Source: Nematostella vectensis (taxonomy: Eukaryota; Cnidaria; Anthozoa; Actiniaria; Edwardsiidae). From it: a DNA stretch of 64,000 nt. Every line of letters starts with the position of its first letter. The first letter of the stretch is position 1. Shown here piece by piece: positions 23,901 to 36,400 of the stretch. Location of the stretch: the NCBI RefSeq assembly GCF_932526225.1, contig NC_064039.1:2194001-2258000 (forward strand). The letters are read 5' to 3'. The notes beneath the pieces are model-generated. The model made no database searches and was not told the DNA's origin. It worked only from the letters and a program-made list of their open reading frames with translations. Both the position numbers and the translations under genes were made by a program.

Positions 23901-26165
23901 AGAAATTCCAAGAAGTTATCGCTTTTCAAGGTGGGGGATACAGATTAGTATAAGAGGAGAAGAAATTCCAAGAAGTTATCGCTTTTCAAGGTGGGGGATA
24001 CAGATTAGTATAAGAGGAGAAGAAATTCCAAGAAGTTATCGCTTTTCAAGGTGGGGGAGTTAGACTGTAAAACATGGGTCCTACTTGGGGAACATTGTTG
24101 TTTTGATTTTAGTTTGAATATTGAATGTTTTATGATTTGATGAAATAGCTCTATTAATTGATTCATTTAATGTCTAACAATGTACTGGAGCTGTGAGTTA
24201 AGTAAAATGAGTTGAAATAATATATTTCATTTGGATTGTTTGTTTTTTTCTTATTTTATTTTTTTTTTTTTTACTCATATATCTTTTGATCTATTCAGTT
24301 ATTTATTTATGCAGCTATATTTATCACTGAAGTCGGAATCAGGGCCTATAGAAATTAAGAGAGACGAATGCAGGACTTCGCAGAGATGTAGATGTGTGCC
24401 GCAATCAAACAAAAGCTCGAAAAGATTCTTCTTGATATTGTGTCAATTCCCTAAATGAACATCAAGGGATAACTAATAATATTTTGCGAGTTCTTGATAT
24501 TTCATGCGATGGGGCCGAACATTATATTTTGCATTCATATGGCTGCGCGATAGGAGGAACGCGACTACCTTTAAAAAATATGCGAGCAGGTTAATTAACC
24601 CAATATTTAATCCGAGATTCGAGCTTTTATAAGTACATTAAGAGACCATTCGGAGACCTAACATTAAGCTGTCGATTTTTTTTTCCGCAGTCCCTAATCT
24701 CTTGCGCTGGAATATATCACGAAGGAAGGGTATTATGACCGAAGAGGTGTTATACTATTGCTATACTTTTTTCCCCATTTTAAAACATAGTACATGAGTA
24801 CTCTTTAGAAATAAAGTCAACACGAACAGCATCAAAAACGGCGCGCGCTTACGAATTGCTGAAAAACGGCGTTGACGTCCGTGACAAGAAATCTCGAACG
24901 GCATTTTCCCTATTTTTACGTTCTACTCGCGCGGTCACGGACGTCAACGCCGTTTTTCAGCAATTCGTGAGCGTGCGCGCCGTTTTTGGTGCCGTTCGTG
25001 TTGACTTGCTTAAGCTCTCTATTGTCACTTGCGTTGCGCATGCGATTGTCACTCGTGTTGCGCTCGTCTTAGTGAGAACCAACAGAGTTTGTCCCTCCCC
25101 TCCCCCTTCGGCACTATGTAAAAGCATCTCAGTAATTATCAAGCACCCAACTCCCCTCCCTCTCCCCTTGGGTAGCAATTAGTACTGTACAAGCATATGC
25201 TGGCGTCTACGTGATTTTTAAGATTGTTTACTAAGGAACAAGTAAAAACAAACATTGCAGCGATTGAAAGTTATTGTGTGTTCAGTTTGATTGAATAGGG
25301 TTTACACCCTTTTAAACCCTATATTGAGAAGACCAATCTAGAATTTTACTCGTGAAAAACTAGTTTCCCATTAAGTCGCCCTGTAGATAATCGGTAGAAT
25401 TTTGAACATGAGTAATTAGAACTTTAACCTTTGTAACTTATATCTGAATAATGTCTAGACGTATCGTCTTACGCTGTCATAACAATCTCAAAAATAGCTT
25501 CCAGTGAAAAACGGTATTACGGTTGATAAGTGCTAAAAATCAACTAAATCAAATTAGCGTGGCGTTAATTAAAGACTTACTCTCTTCTCTCTTTCAACGT
25601 CATTATCGTCGTCCTTCACTTCTTTAAAATCCAGCTTGAAGTTCGCCCCTGATAATTTAACAAGCCCCGGGCCTTTACTCAGCCGCCAAGACTGCCCGGA
25701 ACCCGTACGGTCCCGTCGCTGTCCCGTTTCTATGGATCCTGAACTTGAATCCCTACTAAGCCTTCTTGCTCGTGATGTCGAGCTTGATATACTCCCATTT
25801 CTCTTCATACTCTCTCTCTTATCACCTCTCAACTTGCGATAATAAGTTTCTAGTGATCCTTCGCTTCTTTGCCTACGAATTTCAGGTTTAGTACGAAAGT
25901 AATCTAAATCAAGGCTTGTTCTTGCCCTACGAAAAGGAGATGCTGTCCTGTTCCCTAGTTCAGGAGGTATACACGACTTTGCTCGCAGGGCATCGGGCCC
26001 ATCTCGTAGAAACTCGAGTCTTTGGGAGTCTACCGAGGCATTATGTGTATGTGCCTTGGCGCTGTGTGGGAAGATTTGATTATTTCTGGAGCGTGAGAGC
26101 AGTCGAGCTGGTTTCAGTTGTGCTCGGTGCGCTTTTTTTGATCCACTCTCCGCTGTCGTCTCCAT
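17973..26165 (-). CDS. CNBD2-like: Cyclic nucleotide-binding domain protein, CNBD2/CRIS-like
   Basis: Nine exons join in phase to 621 residues: 26165-25581, 23808-23599, 21689-21574, 21354-21192, 20897-20746, 20324-20252, 19165-18998, 18735-18578, 18213-17973 (stop TGA-side at 17973). The first exon encodes a basic, Ser/Arg-rich low-complexity region of about 195 residues. Residues about 275-405 form a cNMP-binding domain: LVSLLRGMKSFNKFSREAQ, FCFYFIVSGTVSV and the phosphate-binding cassette FGEIALMSEDARRTATI, with the Glu and Arg that contact the nucleotide present. The C-terminal part contains ICPSNDALYEKFLAAQSW. Length and layout fit CNBD2 (mouse CRIS, a cAMP-binding protein needed for sperm function); no channel or kinase domain is present. 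The acceptor at 21690 (CGCCTGAG) is weak. Three minisatellites abut exon borders. The family is firm; orthology is inferred. Confidence 0.87.
20620..20698. mobile_element. Fragment of the CAGGCGCGTAC-ended MITE family
   Basis: The right end, CCTGGGTACGCGCCTGG, is the inverted form of the ends of the element at 61239-61399, and the preceding ATATGATAC...CCAGTCCTGG segment follows that element's right half. A run of about 26 C interrupts it. The left end is missing. Confidence 0.5.
21709..22640. repeat. 63-bp minisatellite with 126-bp dimer periodicity
   Basis: About 15 monomers alternate between two types: one with CAACGCGCCCACAGAGGGAA and one with CTAACTCGGCCACAGAGCGAA, so the true period is 126 bp. 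It starts right next to the 3' splice site of CNBD2-like exon 21689-21574. A 315-codon open frame on the minus strand results from the stop-free 21-codon unit and is not a gene. Confidence 0.93.
23001..23577. repeat. 113-bp tandem repeat, five copies
   Basis: CTAACCGTGG recurs at 23001, 23114, 23227, 23340, 23453 and 23566, a constant 113-bp step with very few differences. On the minus strand every unit holds AAGGAACACCAAGTTAAGAG, a degenerate copy of the 3' end and donor of the adjoining CNBD2-like exon (AAGGAACAACACG|GTAAGAG at 23607-23594). Confidence 0.93.
23822..24058. repeat. 60-bp tandem repeat, four near-identical copies
   Basis: GATTAGTATAAGAGGAGAAG recurs at 23823, 23883, 23943 and 24003 with an exact 60-bp step. 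The array starts just upstream (minus strand) of the acceptor of CNBD2-like exon 23808-23599, within the likely branch-point region. No spacer diversity, so not a CRISPR. Confidence 0.95.
24816..25005. repeat. Long near-perfect inverted repeat (70-bp arms)
   Basis: Arms 24816-24885 and 24934-25005 pair almost completely (outer GTCAACACGAAC with GTTCGTGTTGAC; inner TTGACGTCCGTGAC with GTCACGGACGTCAA) around a 48-nt loop. It lies in the first intron of the CNBD2-like gene and would form a stable RNA hairpin on either strand. It is probably a palindromic MITE. Confidence 0.88.
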
Positions 26166-27600
<1,435 letters not shown>

Positions 27601-28289
27601 CTAGTGGAATCCAGGGTAAGGCGGGGCAGCTTGTTCCATTCTTTTAAGCTGCTCGTTTATAGAGCTTTCGAGGCCACGATCTTGAATTAGAATTTGAAGA
27701 GCTCGCACGTCCGCCCTAAACTTATACTTTCAAATTACTTCCTTTCATTGCCGTGTATGATAGCAACAAACAACTCCGAACGATAGCCAACAAAGCTACA
27801 GAAACATTGCACTTTAACTTAATATTGGGCTAAACGCTATGTCTTGACGAGAGGATGATTGCAATCTGTTGATTCTGTGGATAATTTTCCAATTTGGTAA
27901 AAAAAAGACGCTTGTTTTGAACTATTTTTTCGAAAAGTCGCACACCTGTTACTATCGCGTTATTCTATTAAATTACTCATAAATGTGTAGAATTGTTTTC
28001 TTTTCTCTTACAATACCATGGCGAAGCAAAATATGAATTGTGTGTTGATGGCGATTCTGAAAATCGTATCTATATGCAGTCGTGTATAGGTTTCACGTAG
28101 AATTATAACTATGCGTTTTAAGATACGGGAGAAATATATTTTTCATTGCTTTCAAGAACAAGGTTCTACGTATTTAAACACTATAGATTACATTCAGTTA
28201 ATAATGCTTAAAGTTTAGCTTTTAGAGATATCTTAAGGACAGTACCTTTGCTCTTGTAGAGCTTCTTTCTCTATAATCTCCACATCCAT
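27601..28289 (-). CDS. Possible two-exon small protein (52 residues), unknown function
   Basis: Exon 28289-28246 starts with ATG in a good context (GCCATCATGG) and ends CAAAG|GTACTG in phase 2; exon 27715-27601 follows an acceptor (AAGTTTAG) and closes with TAG. The join gives MDVEIIEKEALQEQ, R, then ADVRALQILIQDRGLESSIN, EQLKRMEQ and a Pro-rich tail PPYPGFH. The middle is charged and heptad-like and would form one amphipathic helix or short coiled coil. I do not recognise a family. It may instead be the last two exons of a longer gene: an acceptor-like CAG at 28562 is followed by an open VKKMVNNHVNQH frame, but I could not connect it. The intron is 530 bp. Coding status rests on phase and composition only. 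Confidence 0.45.
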
Positions 28290-29074
28290 GATGGCCAAAA
28301 AACGTTTGCTCTTGGGTCATCGCCGCTGGAAAGACGAATTAAACTGTAATACAAGCTGAATTATAGCGTATAAATAGGGCCTATCGCTAATTGATGAACA
28401 ATGGCAAAAAATCATTATAAGTGCTTCAATGTATAACACAATCAAGCAACAATTAACACTTGTCTAAGATAAAAAGCTAAGTGCGTATTTGCGTTAATTT
28501 GATGACTCTGATGACGTGCAAGTCTACATGTTGATTGACGTGATTGTTCACCATCTTTTTGACCTGGAAAAACAACAACAAAACCCCGTGAAGGCAACAA
28601 GGGAGCATAAATTCATGAGGCCCTAAGGCCTTAAGATTTGGGTACGACAAAGAAAAAAAAGCCAGAATTTGTTCTATGAATCAGTGAATAGCTATGTAAT
28701 CTACTAGATTTAAAAGAAAACACGTCGAGTGAGCCGAAAAGGTAATATAGCATTGCTGTTTAAAATAAGAAATGTCATATCAATGCCTTGATCAGACTAT
28801 GAAGAATTTGACTTTTGAATTCGTATCGGAGCTGAGGAGTTCCGCAAGGCGATAGGGATGGGAGGGGGGGGGGGGGGGGGAAGGGGTGGGGAGGGTAAGG
28901 CCTGACTCATTATACGTCACTTGTTAGTTTCTAGGGTGGACCGCATTTCTGAAAAAAAAGACCAAAGGCCACGGAAAAGACATTTTGACAGACAAATCAA
29001 CAGAGAGGTTATATTTTGAAAATCAAATTTATTGCTATCAGGAACTTATGTCATTGTCTAATTTTGATCAACCA

Positions 29075-30035
29075 GACGCCATGATTGGTCATTTGATAAA
29101 GCAGACGCCATGATTGGCCCTTTGACCAATCAGACACTTTGTTGGCCCATTGTCCAAGCAGACGCCATGATTGGCCCTTTGACCAAGCAGACGCCATGAT
29201 TGGTCCTTTGACCAAGCAGACGCCATGATTGGCCCATTGTCCAAGCAGACGCCATGATTGGCCCTTTGACAAAGCAGACGCCATAATTGGCCCATTGTCC
29301 AAGCAGACGCCATGATTGGCCCTTTTACCAAATATACGGCATGATTTTTGACCAAGCAAACGCCATAATTGGCCCTTTGACCAAGCAGACGCCATGATTG
29401 GCCCTTTGACCAAATATACGCCATGATTTGCCCTTTGACCAAATATACGCCATGATTTGCCCTTTGAACAAATATACGCCATGATTTTCCCTTTGACCAA
29501 GCAAACGCCATTATTGGCCCTTTGAACAAATATACGCCATGATTGGCCCTTTGACAAAACAGACGCCATGATTGGCCCTTTGACCAAGCAGACGCCATGA
29601 TTGGCCCTTTGACCAAGCAGACGCCATGATTGGCCCATTGTCCAAGCAGACGCCATGATTGGCCCTTTGACAAAGCAGACGCCATGATTGGCCCATTGTC
29701 CAAGCAGACGCCATGATTGGCCCTTTGACAAAGCAGACGCCATAATTGGCTCATTGTCCAAGCAGACGCCATGATTGGCCCTTTGACCAAATATACGGCA
29801 TGTTTTTGACCAAGCAAACGCCATGGTTGGCCCTTTGACAAAGCAGACGCCATGATTTGCCCTTTGACCAAATATACGCCATGATTTGCCCTTTGAACAA
29901 ATATACGCCATGATTTTCCCTTTGACCAAGCAAACGCCATTATTGGCCCTTTGACAAAACAGACGCCATGGTTGGCCCTTTGACAAAACAGACGCCATGA
30001 TTGGCCTTAGACCAAGCAGACGCCATAATTGGCTT
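29075..30035. repeat. 29-bp minisatellite, about 33 copies
   Basis: The unit is GACGCCATGATTGGCCCTTT plus GACCAAGCA. Variants (ATATACGCCATGATTTGCCC, and a deleted unit with CGGCATG) recur about 455 bp apart, showing a larger duplication. As 29 is not a multiple of three and the unit lacks stops on the minus strand, all three minus frames are open and carry the same repeated peptide. It lies 3' of the giant mucin-like gene. Confidence 0.93.
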
Positions 30036-30242
30036 TTTTTTTTTCAAAATGGAGAAGCCATGATTGGCTTTCTTAAGCATACGGATTGAATGTGCGTTGC
30101 AAACTGTTTTATTGATTTGATATTAATGGTCAGGCAAATACGCGATTAAAATTTTTGGTCAGGTAGACTCAGTTGAATTTTTTGGTCACGCAAATGATAA
30201 AAACAAATATTTTTTGTTCTTGACCGCAAAGGCGCAAATCAA

Positions 30243-30248
30243 TTTATT
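30243..30248 (-). other. Candidate polyadenylation signal for the mucin-like gene
   Basis: TTTATT on the plus strand is AATAAA on the minus strand, about 155 nt after the stop codon at 30402-30404. The region is AT-rich, so chance occurrence is easy. Confidence 0.3.
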
Positions 30249-30401
30249 TTTTTTATGAATGGACAAAAATGTGGCTTAAAAATCATCTACATTTTCGTTT
30301 ACAATCCAAATACACTCGACTTCCAATGCTTTTTAGTTAACTAAAAAACATTAAAAGAAAACATAAATGTTGTCAAACAAATCCACAGTCTTAGGTAATT
30401 T

Positions 30402-33400
30402 TCAGCCAAACACGACATTACTCGACATACCTATATTCGGTGGCAGTGGAAGCACTGAAGAAGATACTTTCACATCAAAGCTTGAAACCAATGAAAAAGA
30501 AACCACAAAGGTCACACGCGCTGCTAGAGAACTGGCTGAATCGGCGGGGATAGCACGTGTTGTTAGCCTCTCTGTATACAACAAAGCTAAAGAGCCGGTC
30601 CAAGTCGAGATATGTTCGCTACTAGATGCTATAGTTGCTATACTTGCTGCCCTTGTAGAGATAGCGACTGCCGACGACGTCATCAATAAGGGTTGGTAGC
30701 TTGTAACATTGGGTGATGGTGTGATCGTTGTTTCGAACGCCACACTTGCTGATGGCGTCCTCGAGGTGTCGTCTATTTTGATAGTTGTGATCGATGTAAC
30801 GTTTGGTTGGATAAAGGAAGCAACCCTTGCCATGGTTGTGCTTTCAATTGAAGATGTCGTCGAGAGAGCACTCACATTTACAGTAGATAATGAGATTGTT
30901 GAAGTCACCAATCTTGTTGTGTTAAAAGTTGCGATGACGGTTGTATTGTAAGATAAAATGGACGTGCTAATGCTTGGGATCAATGTTGTTGACAATGAAG
31001 ATCTCGACAAGTTAACAGAAGAAACCAGAGTCGTCATATTGGCTACAGAAGATGGTGATATCGCTGTTGCTGCAGTACTTGTTTCATCCGGCGCTGGTGT
31101 TAGTGTTGTATTGTACGACACGCTTGTCGAGGGAAGAATCATAGTGCTGTTCGCTTCTCTAGTCCTGTTTATTGTGACGTTTGGTGAGGTAGGGGCACTG
31201 ATGCTTTGTACAAGTGGAGTTGCATTGTTGGAAGTCGAGTCAAAGACAACACTTGTTGCCCTTGTAAAATTACCCAATGCCAACGTCATCAATGAGGGGT
31301 AGCTTGTAATATTGGGTGATGGTGTGATCATGGTTCCGACAACCGCACTTGTTGATGTTGTCCTCGAGGTGTCGTTCACAGCCATTGTTGTGATTAGCGT
31401 GATGTTTGGCAGGATCAAAGATGTCGTCGAGTTAGCACTTACATTTACAGTAAACGATGAGATCTTTGAAGTCACCAATCTTGTTGTGTTTGGAGTTTCG
31501 ATGACGGTTGTATTGTAAGACAAAATAGACGTGCTAATGCTTGGGATCAATGTGGTTGACAATGAAGATCTCGTCAAGTTAACAGAAGAAACCAGAGTCG
31601 TCATATTGGCTACAGAAGATGGTGATATCGCTGTTGTTGCAGTACTTGTTGCATTCGGCGCTGCTGTAAGTGTTGTATTGTATGACACGCTTGTCGAGGG
31701 AAGAATCATAGTGCTGTTCGCTTCTGTAGTCATGTTTATTGTGACGTTTGGTGAGATTGAGGCACTGATGCTTGGTACGAGTGTAGTTGCATTGTGGGTA
31801 GTCGAGTAAAGGACAACACTTGTTGCACTTGTAAAATTACCCACTGCCGACGTCATCAATGAGGGGTAGCTTGTAATATTGGGTGATGGTGTGATTATGG
31901 TTTCGAAAACCACACTTATTGATGTCGTTCTAAAGGTGTCGTTCACAGCCATCGTTGTGAATAGTGTGATGTTTGGTTGGATAAAGGAAGAAACGGTTGC
32001 CAGAATTGTGCTTTCAATCAAAGATGTCATCCAGTTAGCACTTACATTTAAAGTAAACGATGAGATTATTGAAGTCACCAATCTTGTTGTGTTTGGTGTT
32101 GCGATGACGGTTGTATTGTAAGACAAAATAGACGTGCTAATGCTTGGGATCAATGTGGTTGACAATGAAGATCTCGACAAGTTAACAGAAGAAACCAGAG
32201 TCGTCATATTGCCTACAAAAGATGGTGATATCGCTGTTGCCGAAGTACTTGTTGCATTTGGAGCTGGTTTGAGTGTTGTATTGTATGGCACGCTTGTCGA
32301 AGGAAGAATAATAGTGCTGTTCGCTTCTCTAGTCCTGTTTATTGTGACATTTGGTGAGATAGAGGCACTGATGCTTGGTACAAGTGTAGTTGCATTATGG
32401 GTAGTCGAGTAAAAGACAACTCTTGATGCACTTGTAAAATTACCTACTGCCAAAGTCACCAATGAGGGGTAGCTTGTAATATTGGGTGATGGAGTGAGCG
32501 TTGTTGCGAAAACCGCACCCGTTGATGTCGTCCCCAAGGTGTCGTTCACAGCCATCGTTGTGATTAGCGTGATGTTTGGCTGGATTAAAGATGTCGTCGA
32601 GTTAGCACTTACATTTACAGTAAACGATAAGATCTTAGAAGTCACCAATCTTGTTGTGTTTGGAGTTTCGATGACCGTTGTATTGTAAGACAAAATAGAC
32701 GTGCGAATGCTTGGGATCAATGTGGTTGACAATGAAGATCTCGTCAAGTTAACAGAAGAAACCAGAGTCGGCATATTGGCTACAGAAGATGGTGATATCG
32801 CTGTTGTTGCAGTACTTGTTGCATCCGGCGCTGGTGGAAGTGTTGTATTGTATGACACGCTTGTCGGGGAAAGAATCATAGTGCTGTTCGCTTCTCTAGT
32901 CCTGTTTAGTGTGACGTTTGGTGAGGTAGGGGCACTGATGCTTTGTACAAGTGGTGTTGCATAGCTGGAAGTCGAGTCAAAGACAACACTTGTTGCACTT
33001 GTAAAATTACCCAATGCCAACGTCATCAATGAGGGGTAGCTTGTAATATTGGGTGATGGTGTGATCATGGTTCCGACAACCGCACTTGGTGATGTCGTCC
33101 TCGAAGTGTCGTTCACAGCCTTTGTTGTGATAAGCGTGATGTTTGGCTGGATCAAAGATGTCGTCGAGTTAGCACTTACATTTACAGTAAACGATGAGAT
33201 CTTTGAAATCACCAATCTTGTTGTGTTTGGAATTTCGATGACCGTTGTATTGTAAGACAAAATAGCCGTGCGAATGCTTGGGATCAATGTGGTTGACAAT
33301 GAAGATCTCGTCAAGTTAACAGAAGAAACCAGAGTCGTCATATTGCCTACAGAAGATGGTGATATCGCTGTTGGTGAAGTACTTGCTGCATCTGGCGCTG

Positions 33401-36400
33401 AGGTTAGTGTTGTATTGTACGACACGCTTGTCGAGGAAAGAATCATAGTGCTGTTCGCTTCTGTAGTCCTGTTTATTGTGACGTTTGGTGAGGTAGGGGC
33501 AGTGATGCTTTGTACAAGTGGAGTTGCATTGTTGGAAGTCGAGTCAAAGACAACACTTGTTGCACTTGGAAAATTACCCAATGCCAACGTCATCAATGAG
33601 GGGTAGCTTGTAATATTGGGTGATGGCGTGATCATGGTTCCGACAACCGCACCTGTTGGTGTCGTCCTCGAAGTGTCGTTGACAGCCATTGTTGTGATTA
33701 GCGTGATGTTTGGCTGGATTAAAGATGTCGTCGGGTTAGCACTTACATTTACAGTAAACGATAAGATCGTTGAAGTGACAAATCTTGTTGTGTTTGGTGT
33801 TTCGATGACGGTTGTATTGTAAGACAAAATAGACGTGCTAATGCTTGGGATCAATGTGGTTGACAATGAAGATCTCGTCAAGTTAACAGAAGAAACCAGA
33901 GTCGTCATATTGGCTACAGAAGATGGTGATATCGCTGTTGTTGCAGTACTTGTTGCATCCGGCGCTAGTGTTAGTGTTGTATTGTATGACACGCTTGTCA
34001 AGGGAAGCATCATAGTGTTGTTCGCTTCTGTAGTCCTGTTTAGTGTGACGTTTGGTGAGGTAAGGGCACTGATGCTTTGTACAGGTGGAGTTCCATTGTG
34101 GGAAGTCGAGTCAAAGATAACGCTTGTTACACTTGTAAAATTACCCAATGCCAACGTCATCAATGAGGGGTAGCTTGTAATATTGGGTGATGGTGTGATC
34201 ATGGTTCCGACAACCGCACTTGTTGATGTCGTTCTCGAAGTGTCGTTCACAGCCATTGTTGTGATTAGCGTGATGTTTTGCTGGATCAAAGATGTCGTCG
34301 AGTTAGCACTTACATTTACAGTAAACGATGAGATCTTTGAGGTAACCAATCTTGTTGTGTTTGGAGTTACGATGACCGTTCTATTGTAAGACAAAATAGA
34401 CGTGCGAATGCTTGGGATCAATGTGGTTGACAATGAAGATCTCGTCAAGTTAACAGAAGAAACCAGTGTCGTCATATTGCCTACAGAAGATGGTGATATC
34501 GCTGTTGGTGCAGTACTTGCTACATCTGGCGCTGGTGTTAGTGTTGTATTGTACGACACGCTTGTCGAGGAAAGAATCATAGGGCTCTTCGCTTCTCTAG
34601 TCCTGTTTATTGTGACGTTTGGTGAGGTAGGGGCAGTGATGCTTTGTACAAGTTGAGTTGCATTGTGGGAAGTCGAGTCAAAGACAACACTTGTTGCAGT
34701 TGTAAAATTACCCAATTTCAACGTCATCAATGAGGGGTAGCTTTTAATATTGGGTGATGGTGTGATCATGGTTCCGACAACCGCACTTGTTGATGTCGTC
34801 CTCGGAGTGTCGTTCACAGCCTTTGTTGTGATTAGCGTGATGTTTTGCTGGATCAAAGATGTCGTCGGGTTAGCACTTACATTTAAAGTAAACGATGAGA
34901 TCGTTGAAGTTACAAATCTTGTTGTGTCTGGTGTTGCGATAACGGTTGTATTGTAAGACAAAATAAACGTGCTAATGCTTGGGATCAATGTGGTTGACAA
35001 TGAAGATCTCGTCAAGTTAACAGAAGAAACCAGTGTCGTCATATTGCCTACAGAAGATGGTGAAATCGCTGTTGGTGCAGTACTTGCTACATCTGGCGCT
35101 GGTGTTAGTGTTGTATTGTACGACACGCTTGTCGAGGAAAGAATCATAGTGCTGTTCGCTTCTGTAGTCCTGTTTATTCTGACGTTTGGTGAGGTAAGGG
35201 CACTGATGCTTTGTACAAGTGGAGTTCCATTGTGGGAAGTCGAGTCAAAGACAACGCTTGTTGCACTTGTAAAATTACCCAATGCCAACGTCATCAATGA
35301 GGGGTAGCTTGTAATATTGGGCGATGGTGTGATCATGGTTCCGACAACCGCACTTGTTGATGTCGTCCTCGAAGTGTCGTTCAAAGCCATTGTTGTGTTT
35401 AGCGTGGTGTTTTGCTGGATCAAAGATGTCGTCGAGTTAGCACTTACATTTACAGTAAACGATGAGATCTTTGAGGTAACCAATCTTGTTGTGTTTGGAG
35501 TTACGATGACCGTTCTATTGTAAGACAAAATAGACGTGCGAATGCTTGGGATCAATGTGGTTGACAATGAAGATCTCGTCAAGTTAACAGAAGAAACCAG
35601 TGTCGTCATATTGCCTACAGAAGATGGTGATATCGCTGTTGGTGCAGTACTTGCTGCATCTGGCGCTGGTGTTAGTGTTGTATTGTACGACACGCTTGTC
35701 GAGGAAAGAATCATAGGGCTCTTCGCTTCTCTAGTCCTGTTTATTGTGACGTTTGGTGAGGTAGGGGCAGTGATGCTTTGTACAAGTGGAGTTGCATTGT
35801 TGGAAGTCGAGTCAAAGACAACACTTGTTGCAGTTGTAAAATTACCCAATTCCAACGTCATCAATGAGGGGTAGCTTTTAATATTGGGTGATGGTGTGAT
35901 CATGGTTCCGACAACCGCACTTGTTGATGTCGTCCTCGAAGTGTCGTTCACAGCCTTTGTTGTGATTAGCGTGATGTTTTGCTGGATCAAAGATGTCGTC
36001 GGGTTAGCACTTACATTTAAAGTAAACGATGAGATCGTTGAAGTTACAAATCTTGTTGTGTCTGGTGTTGCGATAACGGTTGTATTGTAAGACAAAATAA
36101 ACGTGCTAATGCTTGGGATCAATGTGGTTGACAATGAAGATCTCGTCAAGTTAACAGAAGAAACCAGTGTCGTCATATTGCCTACAGAAGATGGTGAAAT
36201 CGCTGTTGGTGCAGTACTTGCTACATCTGGCGCTGGTGTTAGTGTTGTATTGTACGACACGCTTGTCGAGGAAAGAATCATAGTGCTGTTCGCTTCTGTA
36301 GTCCTGTTTATTCTGACGTTTGGTGAGGTAAGGGCACTGATGCTTTGTACAAGTGGAGTTCCATTGTGGGAAGTCGAGTCAAAGACAACGCTTGTTGCAC

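Noticed and set aside
23822-24058. CRISPR-like array of 60-bp repeats
   Set aside because: No spacers between the copies and a eukaryotic intron setting; a simple tandem repeat.
29051-29998. Three overlapping minus-strand frames of up to 315 codons
   Set aside because: A 29-bp repeat without stops gives the same peptide in every frame; no independent coding evidence.
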